Positions 11,660 to 22,849 of a stretch of DNA of 64,000 bases are shown one piece after another. Source of the DNA: Toxorhynchites rutilus septentrionalis. Taxonomy: Eukaryota > Arthropoda > Insecta > Diptera > Culicidae. Positions within the stretch are counted from its first letter, which is position 1, and each line of letters begins with the position of its first letter. The position numbers and the translations under genes were made by a program. The stretch is taken from contig NC_073746.1 in NCBI RefSeq assembly GCF_029784135.1, positions 179,243,788-179,307,787 of the forward strand. The letters run 5' to 3'. The notes under the pieces were generated by a model that worked only from the letters and a program-made list of their open reading frames with translations, did not search any database and had not been told where the DNA came from.

Positions 11660-12330
11660 GCATCCATTTACCCGTCGAGACGTGAACCGAGTAGGAAGCG
11701 CCATCCAACTTGACGCGCGCCCCGTCACAGTCACCCTCGCAGGATTTCTCTTCCCAGCAGAGCGTCGATTAGGTAGTGCCCTCCAACATGACGCGCACTC
11801 CGTCACAGCTACTCTCGTGGGTTATGCACCAGTTTGATGATGAATTCCTTCTTGATGCTCGCTCATCTGTTTACCTGTACAATTGCATCGTTCGTACACC
11901 GATAAGGAAGCGCCCTCCTACATGACGCGCGCCCTGTCATAGCCACTCTCGCAGGATATCGCTTCCCAACGGAGCGCCGATTAGGTAGTGCCCTCCAACA
12001 TAACGCGCACTCCGTCACAGCAACTATGGTGGGGTACACACCGATTTGATGACGCCCTCCTAGGCGCTCGCTCCGTCGAAATCCTCGCAGTGTTCTTCCT
12101 TCCAGTCTACCACGAGGTAAATATTACCAGCATTTTGTTGTTCCTTCTCGCCAGATTCCACTTACCCGTCGAGACGTGTACCGATTAGGAATTGCCCTCC
12201 AACGTTACGCGCACCCCGTCACAGTCACCCTCGCAGGATTTCTCTTCCCAGCGGAGCGCCGATTATGTAGTGCCCTCCAACATAACGCGCACTCTGTCAC
12301 GGCTGCTTTCGTGGGGTACTATCCGGTGCT
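11660..12330. repeat. Higher-order tandem repeat: ~260-bp units each holding two ~78-bp sub-repeats
   Basis: The phrase 'gccctccaac.t.acgcgcactccgtcac' and its variants recur at about 11709, 11780, 11911, 11990, 12195 and 12273. They alternate between a form followed by 'ctcgcaggattt' and one followed by 'tcgtgggg', which gives three dimeric units. Spacer text between dimers ('cacttacccgtcgagacgtg', 'tttgatgatg') is also repeated. The array lies in the 3' region of the R1-type element. Confidence 0.8.
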
Positions 12331-12360
12331 TCAGATCTCGCTTTTGTTCATATTTTATAG

Positions 12361-13575
12361 TCAGGCGTTATCCGCACGCTGGTCGGTCCTCCACTTCCGC
12401 TGTAGCTCGGACATGATGTGGACGATTGCACAGTTCATTGCGTTCCAGGTGTCCTCGTCACGACTCATTTCCTCCACGATGTTCCCAGCATGAAGGGTAG
12501 GCAGCCCCTCGCGCCTTGCGGTGAATCTGGGACATACGAATACGACGTGTTCCGGTGTTTCCTCCACATCTCCACACTCTGGACAAAGAGGCGATCTTGC
12601 ATGTTCAAACCGGTGCAGATATTGCCTGAAGCAGCCATGACCAGACAACAACTGCGTTAGATGGAAATTCACCTCTCCATGTTTCCTGTTCACCCAGCCC
12701 ATCCATCTGCCGTTTTGAGTCGCACCCCACTATTGATGTCACCTAGCCATCGACTCCGCCCTCATTAGCTTCCGGATTCCTCTATAGAACTCGCTGTCCT
12801 CCGCCAAGATGATGCCGATGGGGACAAACCTGGCTATGACGCAGACCGCTTCTGTTGATATGGTTATGTACGCACTCACGACTCGCATCGTCATGAGCCG
12901 GTACGTACGTTCCGCTGAGTTTCTAACGCCGCGATCCTGCTAGGACCAAAATTGTTGGACATGATTCTTGTCAGTGTATTGATTGTCTCTGTTGCAAGCG
13001 TAGTCGACGTGACTGTTGAAGTTCAGTCGATCATCGATCTGCACCCCCAGATATTTTGAGTCTCGCTTCGAAGTTATCAAGTGCTCTCCGATGGTGATTT
13101 CTGCACGTTGTACCGCCCTGCAGTCACTGACAATCAACATTTCCGTCTTGTGGTGGGCTATCTGCAGTTTCACACTTTGCATCCACCTTCCGATCATGTC
13201 TATTGACTCGGTCGCGAGCATTTCGACCCGTTCCAAGGATTCTCCTGTCTCGAGAATAACGATGTCATACGCGAAGCCAATGATCTCCACACCTCTGGGC
13301 AGATTTAGTTTTAGTACGCCATCGTACATACTGCTCCAGAGCGATGGGCCCTGGATAGAGCCCTGCGGAACTCCCGCCGTAGTTTTAATCTGCGCCTGGT
13401 CCGTGTTTGTCTCGTACACCAGCACTCGGTTCTCGAAGTAGCTTCTCAGTATTCTACACAGGTAGTCTGGGACTCTCATCGTGTGAAGCGCAGTCGCGAT
13501 GGCCTCCCAGCTGGCACTATTGAACGCGTTCTTAACGTCGTTAAAGTTTATCGATCGGATAGGAGGGACCATTAC
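12361..13575 (-). pseudogene. R1-clade ORF2 fragment: reverse transcriptase palm to C-terminal zinc finger
   Basis: The N-terminal part (13572 down to 12940) contains R1-like RT motifs: FNDVKNAFNSASW, GVPQGSIQGPSLW and GFAYDIVI. The catalytic A-D-D of the last motif is changed to A-Y-D, so the polymerase would be dead. After a damaged stretch the frame at 12702-12361 holds a C-x2-C-x8-H-x4-C finger (CPEC..H..C) preceded by LTQLLSGHGCF, the usual end of R1 ORF2. In the family this protein does target-primed reverse transcription. The fragment is broken by at least one frameshift between the two parts. Confidence 0.85.
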
Positions 13576-13600
13576 ACGATGACATCGGCGTTTCTGAGGA

Positions 13601-14132
13601 AGGTCCCGGAACCACGTAAGCTATAAATCGATATACAATCAATACAATAAATCGATAATCACGAAAACAAGATTTATTTTCTACGCAAATGTGATATTTT
13701 TCCAAAGAAGTCTAGCTAATTGGGTTTTATTTTGATATTTTATATTATATTATATTGATGATCATCTAAATCGGTCTAGTAGTTTAAAAGTTATGAACTT
13801 CCGAGAACAGGAAAAAGAGGAAAAATTTAAATTCCGAACTATCGGTTAATCTTGAAAAACCATAACTTAAAAAAAAGAACACATTTAGAAAAATACGAAA
13901 ACCATAAAAATCAAATACAATCAATAATAACGAAAACAAAATTTGTGATTTCCTCTTCCTAAAAAGACGAGGTGATTGGCTTCAATTTGATATGTTGATC
14001 ATTAGAATCGGTCCAGTAGCTCAAAAGTTATAAATTTTTGAAAAAAAGTAATTTTAGAAAAAAGGAAAAAAAAAGTTTTTTTTCGGCCACCCTAAAACGG
14101 AAATGGCCCTACCCTAACGAAAAAATAAAAAT
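13601..14132. repeat. AT-rich dispersed repeat
   Basis: Two related half-units are visible: both contain 'gaaaacaa.attt', 'tcggtc.agtag.t.aaaagttat' and a closing 'aaccataa' or 'ggccaccctaaaacgg' stretch. Similar text lies at 9410-9850 and 32545-32700. No ORF. Confidence 0.5.
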
Positions 14133-15111
14133 TATGGGAGGTTGTGTCCAAGATACGACCACATTGTTGACGTAGAACTACTCGCTTGTTTATACCTTCG
14201 GAAATTATTCTATAGTGCTGTGGAATTTTGCTAAGTAGCTTAGTAGAATAATCTCTGAAATGTTTTTTCATTGTAGAATCAGTTGACGAAAATTGATTGA
14301 TGTCATTCTTGCCCTCGCAGAACAATACACTAGCTGATCATATGTCGCAATTAATTTCATGTCAATGCATTGAAAATTTACATCGAACGCTATTCCGCTA
14401 ACGCAATTGACATAGACTCGGCTACAGTCGATTATATACATGTTGCACCAGCACCATTATTCCACATCTCATAACTACATCAATAAATCGTTGGCACCGC
14501 GAGGAAACAACAACAATGACAACACATGCAAATATCAAATATCATGCTACATGTTATTTAGTATTGCCTCATTGGAATTGCACCTCTAGGCATCGTTCGT
14601 ACAACGTAAACCAAGCGCCAAACAAGCGTTCGCCATAGCACGCATATCGAGCCATATATTGGTGGCTTGAAACTACTAGGAATATAAACTCTTCTCAACA
14701 TTTTGCGTTATTCTCAAAAGAAACGATTCTGTTTATATTACTGGCCTCGAAAAAAGTTGCATTACCTTCTCATGCTCGAGATAAGCGCAGCTGCCACCCT
14801 TAGTGAAGGAAGCTCTTCTACTGGCAAGCGAAACCTAATCACATACAACATTCCCGAACGACATTTACTTTCTTGGTGTCTAAACAAGCGAAATAAACTC
14901 TTTTTGTTAATATCAACAACCTCGGAAACAGTAGCATTGCTTTTTTATCAAGTTTAGCGCAATCCTAGTTGAAGGCAGTTTTGGGCCTGGCACGCAAACC
15001 AAAATAACTTATAACATTCCAGTACGACATTCAAGATGCTTGGTATTCCCCGAATGATTTTTTGGCGCACAACCTTAATGCCTGCTTCGCCATAACGTCA
15101 GTTTAATGCAT

Positions 15112-15534
15112 TCATGCAATGTCAAAGGCACCAACGAAGTCCTTGTGATGATGAAAAACAAACAATGTTAACTTCTTGGAAAAATACTGGATTATGTCAC
15201 ACAGCTTGTACTCCGGTGTAACACCCATCGATGCGAATTCGCTGATGAGTTTGTCAAAGGCGACCGCCTTCACCACCAGCCGGGGGAGCTTGATTTTTGT
15301 TGCTGCCTGAGTAAAGGCGTTTATATTTTCGTCCGACACGCCGAAGTCGCCGACTTCGCTATTGTTCGACGCGGTGTCACACTCGCGAAGGCTCGGTTCA
15401 GTGCGAGCACTTTTCACTGCACCAACATCGCGTTCCTCACTAGATGACGCTTGCCTCGAAATTTGATTGCCCCTGGCAATGCGTTCGCTTTTTGCAGTGC
15501 TCGAGCCAGCCTTCCTCTTCTTCTTGCTCATCAC
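15112..15534 (-). CDS. Gag-like ORF carried by G2
   Basis: A 140-codon ORF begins with a basic, nuclear-signal-like stretch (MSKKKRKAGSSTAKSER), continues through a Ser/Glu-rich region, and holds a folded-looking segment LPRLVVKAVAFDKLISEF followed by GVTPEYKLCDI. That last part resembles the region before the zinc knuckles in Jockey-type ORF1 proteins. The knuckles are missing because the frame runs into sequence shared with G1 and stops. I read it as a captured 5' fragment of a non-LTR ORF1, with moderate confidence. A TATA-like box lies about 220 bp upstream. Whether it is translated is unknown. Confidence 0.5.
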   Translation of the reverse strand: MMSKKKRKAGSSTAKSERIARGNQISRQASSSEERDVGAVKSARTEPSLRECDTASNNSEVGDFGVSDENINAFTQAATKIKLPRLVVKAVAFDKLISEFASMGVTPEYKLCDIIQYFSKKLTLFVFHHHKDFVGAFDIA

Positions 15535-15745
15535 ACACTACGCGAAGCGTCCAATTTATGACGCGGAAAGAAAAACACACGATACCAATAACGCCAAAAA
15601 TGAACTGAAAAAACCACACGACGATATCCAAGTTGGATTATCACTGGTGGGGTCCAATCTTAGATCGAAGCGCAGCGAAAGCAAAGTTAACTGGATTGCT
15701 CAAAAGTCCGATGCCGAATGAAAGTTTGCCTCAGCGAGACCCACT

Positions 15746-15753
15746 GTTTATAC
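15746..15753 (-). promoter_or_regulatory. TATA box upstream of the G2 gag-like ORF
   Basis: On the minus strand tataaac is followed after about 25-30 bp by 'actttcattc'. The same pair occurs in G1 at 2004-2041, so the element rather than the captured ORF seems to supply the promoter. Confidence 0.45.
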
Positions 15754-16130
15754 TCTAGGCAAGTATTCCCCTTCAATGTTCTTCTTTTCCTTTGTTCACG
15801 GATACTTTGAATCCTACGATTTCCCCTTCGCTGTTCGTCGATAAGTTGCTCGTTATTGACAGCTCTGTTCGGGAAAACACACAAATGGACAGAACAAATG
15901 TATGGGAAAATGGAAACGCTTAAAGTTTTCATGTATTTTAACCATTTACAAACCAGGAGATTCTAATGTATAGCATATTAAACAAATCTTGGGGAATTTC
16001 CGATTCGTTTGGTATGTAAATCGCCAAAATCAGTTCGCGGTAAAAATAGTTATTAACGTTAACTTTATTTCATAAAAACGTGACCTGTTTTTTGATTTGG
16101 CACCCTTAATGAAAGACGTAGTTCTACGTC

Positions 16131-17972
16131 AAAAAATACGGGTCTAATTGTTTGCGATAAAGAACAAATATACCACCTTTCGCGAAAATCTGAGAACCAC
16201 TATATCGGTTTGATATGGAATGACTGAAATAGTAAAAAAATTGGCGTTACGTAATATTTGAATTACCCCTAGTTGCACAATTAACATATTGGACTTGTAC
16301 GTAATTTATGTGTATTTTTAATTTATCATCATTCATTCATACAGTAATCACCGACATATATCGTCCGCCATCAGCAGCAAAGTTTAAGAAATAGTCGATT
16401 TTCACTGCATTTTCAACATACCCTATGGTTGAAAAAACATGGGATGAGTTTGAATTGCTCAGAGCTATACGGAAAAAAGTTTTTCAGTTTAGTTTTCAAA
16501 ACCACTACACTTGATTATCCCTATTTGATTAACTGACATTTTTGCATTTTTGTAAAATCAGTGTTTTCGGACCGATCGAGTCAGCGCGCAAAAATGTTTC
16601 TTATGATTTCACGAATGAGAAAATGTAAACAATGCCGCGGATAGCGTTAAGGCATTACAATATTCTGGAAATTCTGGTAATATCACGTCAATCCATCATT
16701 CCTAGTAAAAGTTATGGTTTTCATTTCAACTTACTCCGAATTTCAACTTGCCCCAGTGTACCTTATCTGAAGACCACATCAACATGACGATACTGAGTAT
16801 GAGTAGCTTCACATGAGTAGCCGAACACATGGCCTCGACGACTATGATGACGATCAGATCCAGAAGGCTCGACTGCGTCGGAGAGTGAGGAAACATCCAA
16901 ATAGTTAGAAGACATGCATCTCGTTGACAATCCAGCAGTTGAATTGAATCTACCGAAGTCGATTTAAAAACTTAACTAATGTAGTTTGTGTACGGCGACT
17001 TAAAGGACTAATTGTTGTTTTGAAGGAAAAGTGAAAACCGAGGGCACATTGAAAACCCTTACATATGCCAACACGTACTAAAAATTCTCGATTGATGTCT
17101 CCAAGTCAACAGATCCTTCTCATGGTAATATTTGAAAAAAATGTTTTGGTTTGTCATATTAAAATCGACATTTGCTAAATTTTATCTATTGTAACAATGA
17201 TTACAACCCTGTTGATGAACTCCGCCGAAGGAGTTATTTTCAAAATCGGAATCATCTGTGCTGCAAACAGAGCACTCCCTCAGAAGGATATTGGAACAGA
17301 TTTCGTCCTGATTGGATGACGAACTCGTTGGAAGAAGTAGGTAGAAGTGTGTTATGTGCTGTGTGTTATGAAAAACCCACCTAAGTGGCCTTGGAACATT
17401 ATTCATCGCATCATGAAAAACTATCTTCGTACCAACGAGAAGGGTTCACAAATGTGACGAAAAAGGAAATCAATGTGTGTGAGTTCGGGAGAGTGGGGAG
17501 CGCGGAGTGGGCGACATTGGTTGGAACGACGAAAAACAAAAACAAATAACATAATAAGGCCGCATCGGAGAGGACCTTTTCCGTCCTCAACATCGAACAT
17601 GACACAAACACGGATAAAATTAATGGTTCCATTCTTTTCGCTCATGAATGTGGTCAAATGAGCCGGAATTTAGAATTTATTAGCGCGACGCATTGTTTGC
17701 GTCTGAAAAAGCAAGGGCATCATTCCATCATTAGTGTTATATCGTGCAAAAACAAAACAAAAACCCTTGCCCGAGATGCATTATTTCGTGGTGTTTAACG
17801 TTTCTTAGCAAGTATAGGATAGGTAGAAAATTTTATGTAAGAACAGAGTCTCATGCGTGTTCATTTAGTTAGACAAATATCTCAGAGCGTAGCATCGGTT
17901 TTTACCGTCCCATAGCTGATCATTTTTTAAAACAAATTGAAGCAATTGAAGTGAGTGAAAAATAGCGTAATA
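16131..17972. other. Unassigned spacer
   Basis: No supported gene. About 16140-16225 is the reverse complement of 9315-9405. Positions 17708-17760 ('aaaaagcaagggcatcattccatcattag') resemble the right flank of G3 at 23838-23890. Small ORFs at 17172-17661 lack recognisable domains. Confidence 0.5.
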
Positions 17973-18155
17973 TTAGGCTGTCAAAAAAGTCCTGCGGAAT
18001 TTCCGCGAGGTGTCGTTGTATGCGCGTAATTCTAGTTGTATTCATTGTATCGAGTCATACTATAGCTTGTTGGAAAGGTATTTTTGCGCGCTATAATATA
18101 GTCCTTGACAGTGTTTTGTTTGGTTAAGTCGTTCGTGAGTTATAGTGTCGCAAAT

Positions 18156-19094
18156 ATGGAGCAAAATAAAGATAAAATCCGACATATTTTACAGTACTAC
18201 TATGACAAAGGCAAAAATGCATCTCAAGCTGCCAATAAAATTTGTGCAGTTTATGGACCCGATACAGTTTCCATTTCCACCGCACAACGATGGTTTCAAC
18301 GTTTTCGTTCTGGTGTAGGGGTCGTCGAAGATGCGCCACGCTCCGGAAGGCCTGTCGTCGAAAATTGCGTCAAAATCGCTGAATTAGCCGAGAAAGACCG
18401 GCATAGTAGCAGCCGTAGCATCGGCCAAGAGCTGGGGATAAGTCATCAAACCGTTATTAACCATTTGAAGAAGCTTGGATTCACAAAGAAGCTCGATGTA
18501 TGGGTGCCACACACGTTGACGCAAAAAAACATCTTTGACCGTATCGACGCATGTGAATCGCTGCTGAATCGCAGCAAAATCGACCCGTTTCTGAAGCGGA
18601 TGGTGACTGGCGATGAAAAGTGGGTCACTTACGACAACGTGAAGCGCAAACGGTCGTGGTCGAAGCCCGTTGAAGCGGCTCAGACGGTGGCCAAGCCCTC
18701 ATTAACGGCCAGGAAGGTTCTGCTGTGTGTTTGGTGGGATTGTCAAGGAATAATCTATTATGAGCTGCTTCCCTATGGCCAAACGCTCAATTCCGGCCTG
18801 TACTGCCAACAACTGAACCGCTTGAAGGTAGCACTCATGAAGAAGAGGCCATCTTTGATAAACAGAGGCCGCATTGTCTTCCATCAGGACAACGCCAGGC
18901 CACACACTTCTTTGGTGACGCGCCAGAAGCTCCGGGAGCTCGGATGGGTGGTTCTTTTGCATCCGCCGTATAGTCCGGACCTTGCACCAAGTGACTACCA
19001 CCTGTTTTTGTCCATGGCGAACGAGCTAGGTAGTCAGAAGTTAGCCACAAAAGAGGCCTGTGAAAATTGGCTATCCGAGTTTTTTTGCCAATAA
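18156..19094 (+). pseudogene. mariner transposase, C-terminally frameshifted
   Basis: The ORF starts at MEQNKDKIRH (an upstream in-frame ATG at 18105 would add 17 residues) and contains two helix-turn-helix-like regions in the first ~120 residues. The catalytic D,D34D set is present: TGDEKWVTYD, HQDNARPHTS and LAPSDYHLF. An extra T in the run before 'gccaataagg' shifts the frame, ending the protein early at LSEFFCQ and losing about 30 residues found in copy 2. A TAG replaces AAG further downstream. The enzyme would cut and paste mariner ends at TA sites, and this copy probably cannot. Confidence 0.92.
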
Positions 19095-19189
19095 GGAAGC
19101 GAGCTTCTATAACAGGGGTATTATGTAGTTGGCATCTCGTTGGGAACAAGTCATCGAACAAAACGGCGCATATTTGACTTAAAACAGAT

Positions 19190-19741
19190 TTTTTTTTTTT
19201 TTTTTTAAATCGGGATTGCAAATACATGAAAGTAGAGGCAGCATTTTTTTTTTGTCCCTTTTTATTTATTTTAGGCTCATTGGCATTTTAGCTGTAACAG
19301 AGCCGAATTTTAATCGTGTACATGTCACATATTTATCATATCTATAATTAGCACATTACACAGTTGCCATTTTTCGGCGTTAGAGTATTCCCTTCTATAC
19401 CATTTCATATAGTACACATTTACACAGTAGCAGCCATTTAGGCGTAAGAGTTTTCTATCTGTTCTTCCATTATCCAGTTAGACCGGACAGCGGAGACAGT
19501 TGATTGATCATTGTTGAGTTATTTATAGAACAGCAGCCCGATGTGTCTTGCAGAGCAGAGCAGTTGTATGGATGAATCGATCATATTTCGACCGTGGATC
19601 GATCTCCATCGCTGATGATTGTTGCGTGGACGTAGTTATTCTGTAACAACACAAAGATGGTCAATGAGGGCCCTGAGTTTCGAACTCACGATCGATCGCT
19701 TACTAAGCGAACGCGCAACCAATGTGGCTACGGAGGCCCCC
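19190..19741 (-). mobile_element. tRNA-derived SINE inside mariner copy 1
   Basis: A 14-bp duplication (gacttaaaacagat) at 19176-19189 and 19742-19755 flanks the insert. On the minus strand it begins with a tRNA-like head containing an A box (gtagccacattggttgcg) and a B box (gttcgaaactc), and it ends in an A run (T run at 19190). At 552 bp it is long for a SINE. The part before the poly-A ('ggctc...gtaacagagcc') resembles the 3' end next to the I-clade element at 52600-52680, which suggests a shared 3' tail. Confidence 0.88.
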
Positions 19742-19826
19742 GACTTAAAACAGATGATTGTAACTAATTTTATGAACAAATGAAAATTCAAAAAAAATAC
19801 CGCAGGACTTTTTTGACAGCCTAATA

Positions 19827-21362
19827 TGAAAGGTTGTGAAGTAAGATTTGCTTCATTATTGACCGATCATTTTTACTTTAGGCAATTACTTGTTCCGGTT
19901 GATGAAACGTGGAGGACAGCACTTTCCAAATGAAAGAGAAATGCAAAAATAGAACATGGTATATTTGAGGTTAACATTAGCTTCAAAGAATCGAATGTGC
20001 CTAGTCGGGGTATAAATTGTGATTTCAAATGACGCATACTCTAAACAAGTAACTAATCATTCATTCCAGAAAATGCAAGTTTTTCTTTGAAAAATGCATA
20101 AATTGACCAGAAACGGGTCGATAGTTTTATATTGCCCTCTTACCCACCAGATTACATAAAAATGAAGAAATTCAGCACCTTACATAACGAGATAACGAGA
20201 TCAATTCCCGCCGGTGTGATCAGTTAGCCTTGGCAGTGAAAACATGCATTCTGCACCTTATCATATCATGCAGAGACAGAAAGAGTAAGAGAGCATCCAG
20301 GAAGTACCTTTGATAGTCCATGTTTTCGAACCACATTTGTTTTTATTTACGAAACAATCAATCAGATGCACCAAAATATCCGTACGGTAATAATAGAAGA
20401 GGTCCATATGCGCGTACTCGAGCCGCGTAATGAGTTGTTGAAATTTGAGTCACCCGACCCTGATAACCGAGCGTGTTTCCGATCCAGCTGGCATGCAAAA
20501 AGGGAAACAGACGATTCAGCTCGTTCAGCTTTCAGTTGCGCCGCGCTGATTGTAAACAAACAACCACTCATTAACGCAAAGAACAACTGTTTCGCGAGTG
20601 GAATTCTACCAGTTTTACGGGAAAACGTCGTAGCATCCCCCAGAGACGATGCAATAACCTCACGGGATTACATCATCGGGAATTCGCATTTATTGCTGAC
20701 ATTGCAATGGATTTGCAGCGTCAGGTTCACCGCACAATAAAGCGGTCCAGTTTTGATGTGTACTTCTTTTTTTGGGTATACATTCGAGCATGCAACCAAG
20801 GATCCCGAATTGACTCCTTTTCTAAAAATTGATCAATGCATTCAATTACGTCTCTCCACATGTCACGGGTAAGCAGTTCTAGCCTAGATTAATAATAAAT
20901 TGTTCGATGTAAATGAATTGATTAGTAAACAGTAAACAGATTTGATATCTCTACAGATGTTAGCAGTCGGCGGATTAGTTTATGATGTAGTTGAAAATGC
21001 AACAGGTGGTGGTTATTGCATCATACGAAAATCGACGCTATTGTTTGTCTAGGTCGCTACGAATCGCTAACATTGAAAGGAGAAATAGTGTTACATTAAA
21101 TCTATTTAACAGGCATTATTGATAAGAGCTGCGAAAGGCAGCGAAAAAGTTTTTGGGGTCAGTTTATTTTTGAACATGATTATTTTTACATGTGTTTCGA
21201 ATGCATCAACATTCAGCGAACGATAAAAACAAGCGTCAATCAACAATACCAGGGGTAAACGATATGTTCTGAGATGAAATAGTAAAAGCAAATATGTGTT
21301 GTCAAAAATGACTCAATTGTTGTTTTTTGATATTTTCCTTGATGATCGATACCATAACAAAA
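19827..21362. other. Unassigned spacer
   Basis: No gene is supported. The 124-codon ORF at 20366-20740 has no recognisable domain. The stretch 20480-20760 is less AT-rich than its surroundings and could be single-copy or regulatory DNA. Confidence 0.45.
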
Positions 21363-21539
21363 GACGGGTGGGTAATGTCGGGGACATAACCGGAGAGACG
21401 TAGGACTATACAAAGGGGACAGCTTTTGTTAAATATATATTTTAAATATATTGTTTTATTTTCTTCTCCTACGTGAATACCTACCTATCTACCTGAAAAA
21501 TGGATTAGTTTACTGTTTACTCTTTATGAATATGTTGAT

Positions 21540-21555
21540 GGTTCTGAAAAGAACC
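21540..21555 (-). terminator. Histone mRNA 3' stem-loop (G3)
   Basis: On the minus strand the 16-mer GGTTCTTTTCAGAACC is preceded by accaaa and followed by accatcaac. It has the canonical 6-bp stem, 4-nt loop and A-rich flanks of replication-dependent histone mRNAs. Confidence 0.8.
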
Positions 21556-21749
21556 TTTGGTGTTGTGTTTTTGTTATCACTCGATATTCCCATCTTGTTC
21601 GGTTAAACCTTCCTGTTTAGCTATTGCGTTTGCCACTCGCCACAGCTTTCACAGTTGGAAAATTTCTACCCATCCAGCTTGTGACATGTTGTTCAGTAAA
21701 TTACATTTAATGCGACGTGCCGGAGAAACACTTTGCCACTCACTGAAAC

Positions 21750-22016
21750 TAATTGTTGCCTTGATGAGTGCCGAACCGAAGCTGCTCTGTTCTTGATGCG
21801 GGTTTTCTGATTGTCGTGAGCAGCTCGACTCGAGCTTTCCGACGGCCGAAGCTCTAAAATCGCTGTTAGGTATACTGGTGCTCCGGGACCAATCCGTTCG
21901 GCCTAGTTACCCTTGCGGAGCAATCAGTGAATGCGACCAACAGGGAACTGGAGACCTGCACGGTTCGAGTGAGACTTTGCCTTTCCCTTAACTTGTCCTC
22001 CTTTGTCACGTCCACG
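21750..22016 (-). pseudogene. Histone H2A pseudogene (G3, module 1)
   Basis: The minus strand encodes, across frameshifts and stops, recognisable H2A segments: a [16 protein letters not shown] start, [34 protein letters not shown] and a degenerate version of the ...ARDNKKTR region. Order and spacing match H2A. In-frame stops follow GRIH and LLRKGN, so it cannot make a histone. A TATA box lies about 75 bp upstream of the start region, so promoter and coding sequence were captured together. Confidence 0.85.
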
Positions 22017-22086
22017 ATGCCGATGCCGTACAACCACACGGGTTTACGGTTTGAAAGAAAATAAGATATTTTTTTGGGGTCCGCGT

Positions 22087-22094
22087 GTTTTATA
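22087..22094 (-). promoter_or_regulatory. TATA box of the captured H2A gene
   Basis: On the minus strand gagtataaaac lies about 75 bp upstream of the degenerate H2A start. Histone promoters normally have a TATA box at about this distance from the ATG. G1 and G2 have a similar 'gagtataaac'. Confidence 0.5.
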
Positions 22095-22317
22095 CTCAAG
22101 CGGTACACACTCACAGGATAGAGACAAATCGGCAGACTCAGCCAGAGGGGCGAGTCCAACGAGACGAACGAATGAGCGTTAAAAGGGAGCGATGGCAAAA
22201 AAATACATTAGAGGCGAATGAACTTCAAAGTTTAAAGCCTCTTAAAAACAAAGAAAGAAAGAAAAATATATTCATTACGATTTGTTCGCTCGTTGGATTC
22301 ACATGCAGGCTAAAAAG

Positions 22318-22333
22318 GGTCCTTTTCAGGATC
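22318..22333 (+). terminator. Histone 3' stem-loop of a deleted H2B (G3)
   Basis: GGTCCTTTTCAGGATC matches the histone stem-loop with one mismatched pair and is followed by a purine-rich 'aaagagttta'. The same downstream sequence follows the H2B pseudogene in G5, so this marks the end of an H2B whose coding part is deleted here. Confidence 0.7.
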
Positions 22334-22849
22334 ACAAAATTATTTTCAATCTAAAGAGTTTATTGTTTTGTTATCACTCGATATCCCCATCTTGTTCGGC
22401 TAAACCTTTCTGTTTAGCGATTGCATTTGCCACTCGCCACAGCTTTCACAGTTGGAAAATTTCTTCCCATCCAGCTTGTGACATATTTTACAGTAAATTA
22501 CATTCAATGGCACGTCGCATTACCACCACTCAGTATCGGATTGGAGGTAATTTTAACCTGTAATTGAACATTTGCGATGACAGTGGTACAGTGTCGACTT
22601 TCAATGTGGGGTCATAATTTGGAACTCTATGTTTACAAAAATGATCAACTAAATATGTCGCATTACAGGTCCGTCCAATTAGCTAAATGTCGAGATAAGT
22701 GTATAAGTGTTTATGGAATGGTTCCAATTTAGAAAACTTAGTACTCGTGGTTTTGAAAAAAAGCCATTTCGGACACCCTCGATGCCGCCTTGTTCTGGAT
22801 TTGCCACCAAAGCAGTTTGTATAAACAACAAACTTTTTTTCTTCTGCGT

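Larger units (their letters stand above)
11391..13600 (-). mobile_element. R1-clade non-LTR retrotransposon, 5' truncated
   Basis: The minus strand holds the RT and the C-terminal zinc-finger region of an R1-type ORF2, then a ~960-bp 3' region ending in an A run (T run on the plus strand at 11391-11399). The element is truncated within the RT, so endonuclease and ORF1 are absent. Target duplication was not resolved. The 3' region contains a tandem duplication at 11660-12330. Confidence 0.75.
14133..16130 (-). mobile_element. Family G element, copy G2
   Basis: This is an inverted relative of G1. The right boundary is the perfect 16-bp palindrome GACGTAGTTCTACGTC (16115-16130) followed by an A run. 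The left end is ttatgggaggttgtgtcc after an A run, with GACGTAGAACTAC about 40 bp inside. Much of the interior aligns with G1, but about 15190-15700 holds a module that G1 lacks, the gag-like ORF described separately. No transposase was found. Confidence 0.7.
17973..19824 (+). mobile_element. mariner copy 1 (carries a SINE)
   Basis: Terminal inverted repeats starting TTAGGCTGTCAAAAAAGTCC bound the element, with TA target duplications at 17971-17972 and 19825-19826. It is 1.85 kb instead of the 1.29 kb of copy 2 because a SINE is inserted at 19190-19741. The transposase is frameshifted near its end. Confidence 0.95.

Noticed and set aside
16115..16130. GACGTAG palindrome as a CRE/ATF regulatory site
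   Set aside because: It resembles TGACGT half-sites, but its position at the ends of six repeats makes a transposon terminus the better explanation.
17708..17760. Empty site for G3
   Set aside because: It resembles only the right flank of G3; the left flanks do not match, so it is not a true empty site.
20366..20740. 124-codon ORF as a host gene
   Set aside because: No recognisable domain or gene context; could be chance in a less AT-rich stretch.
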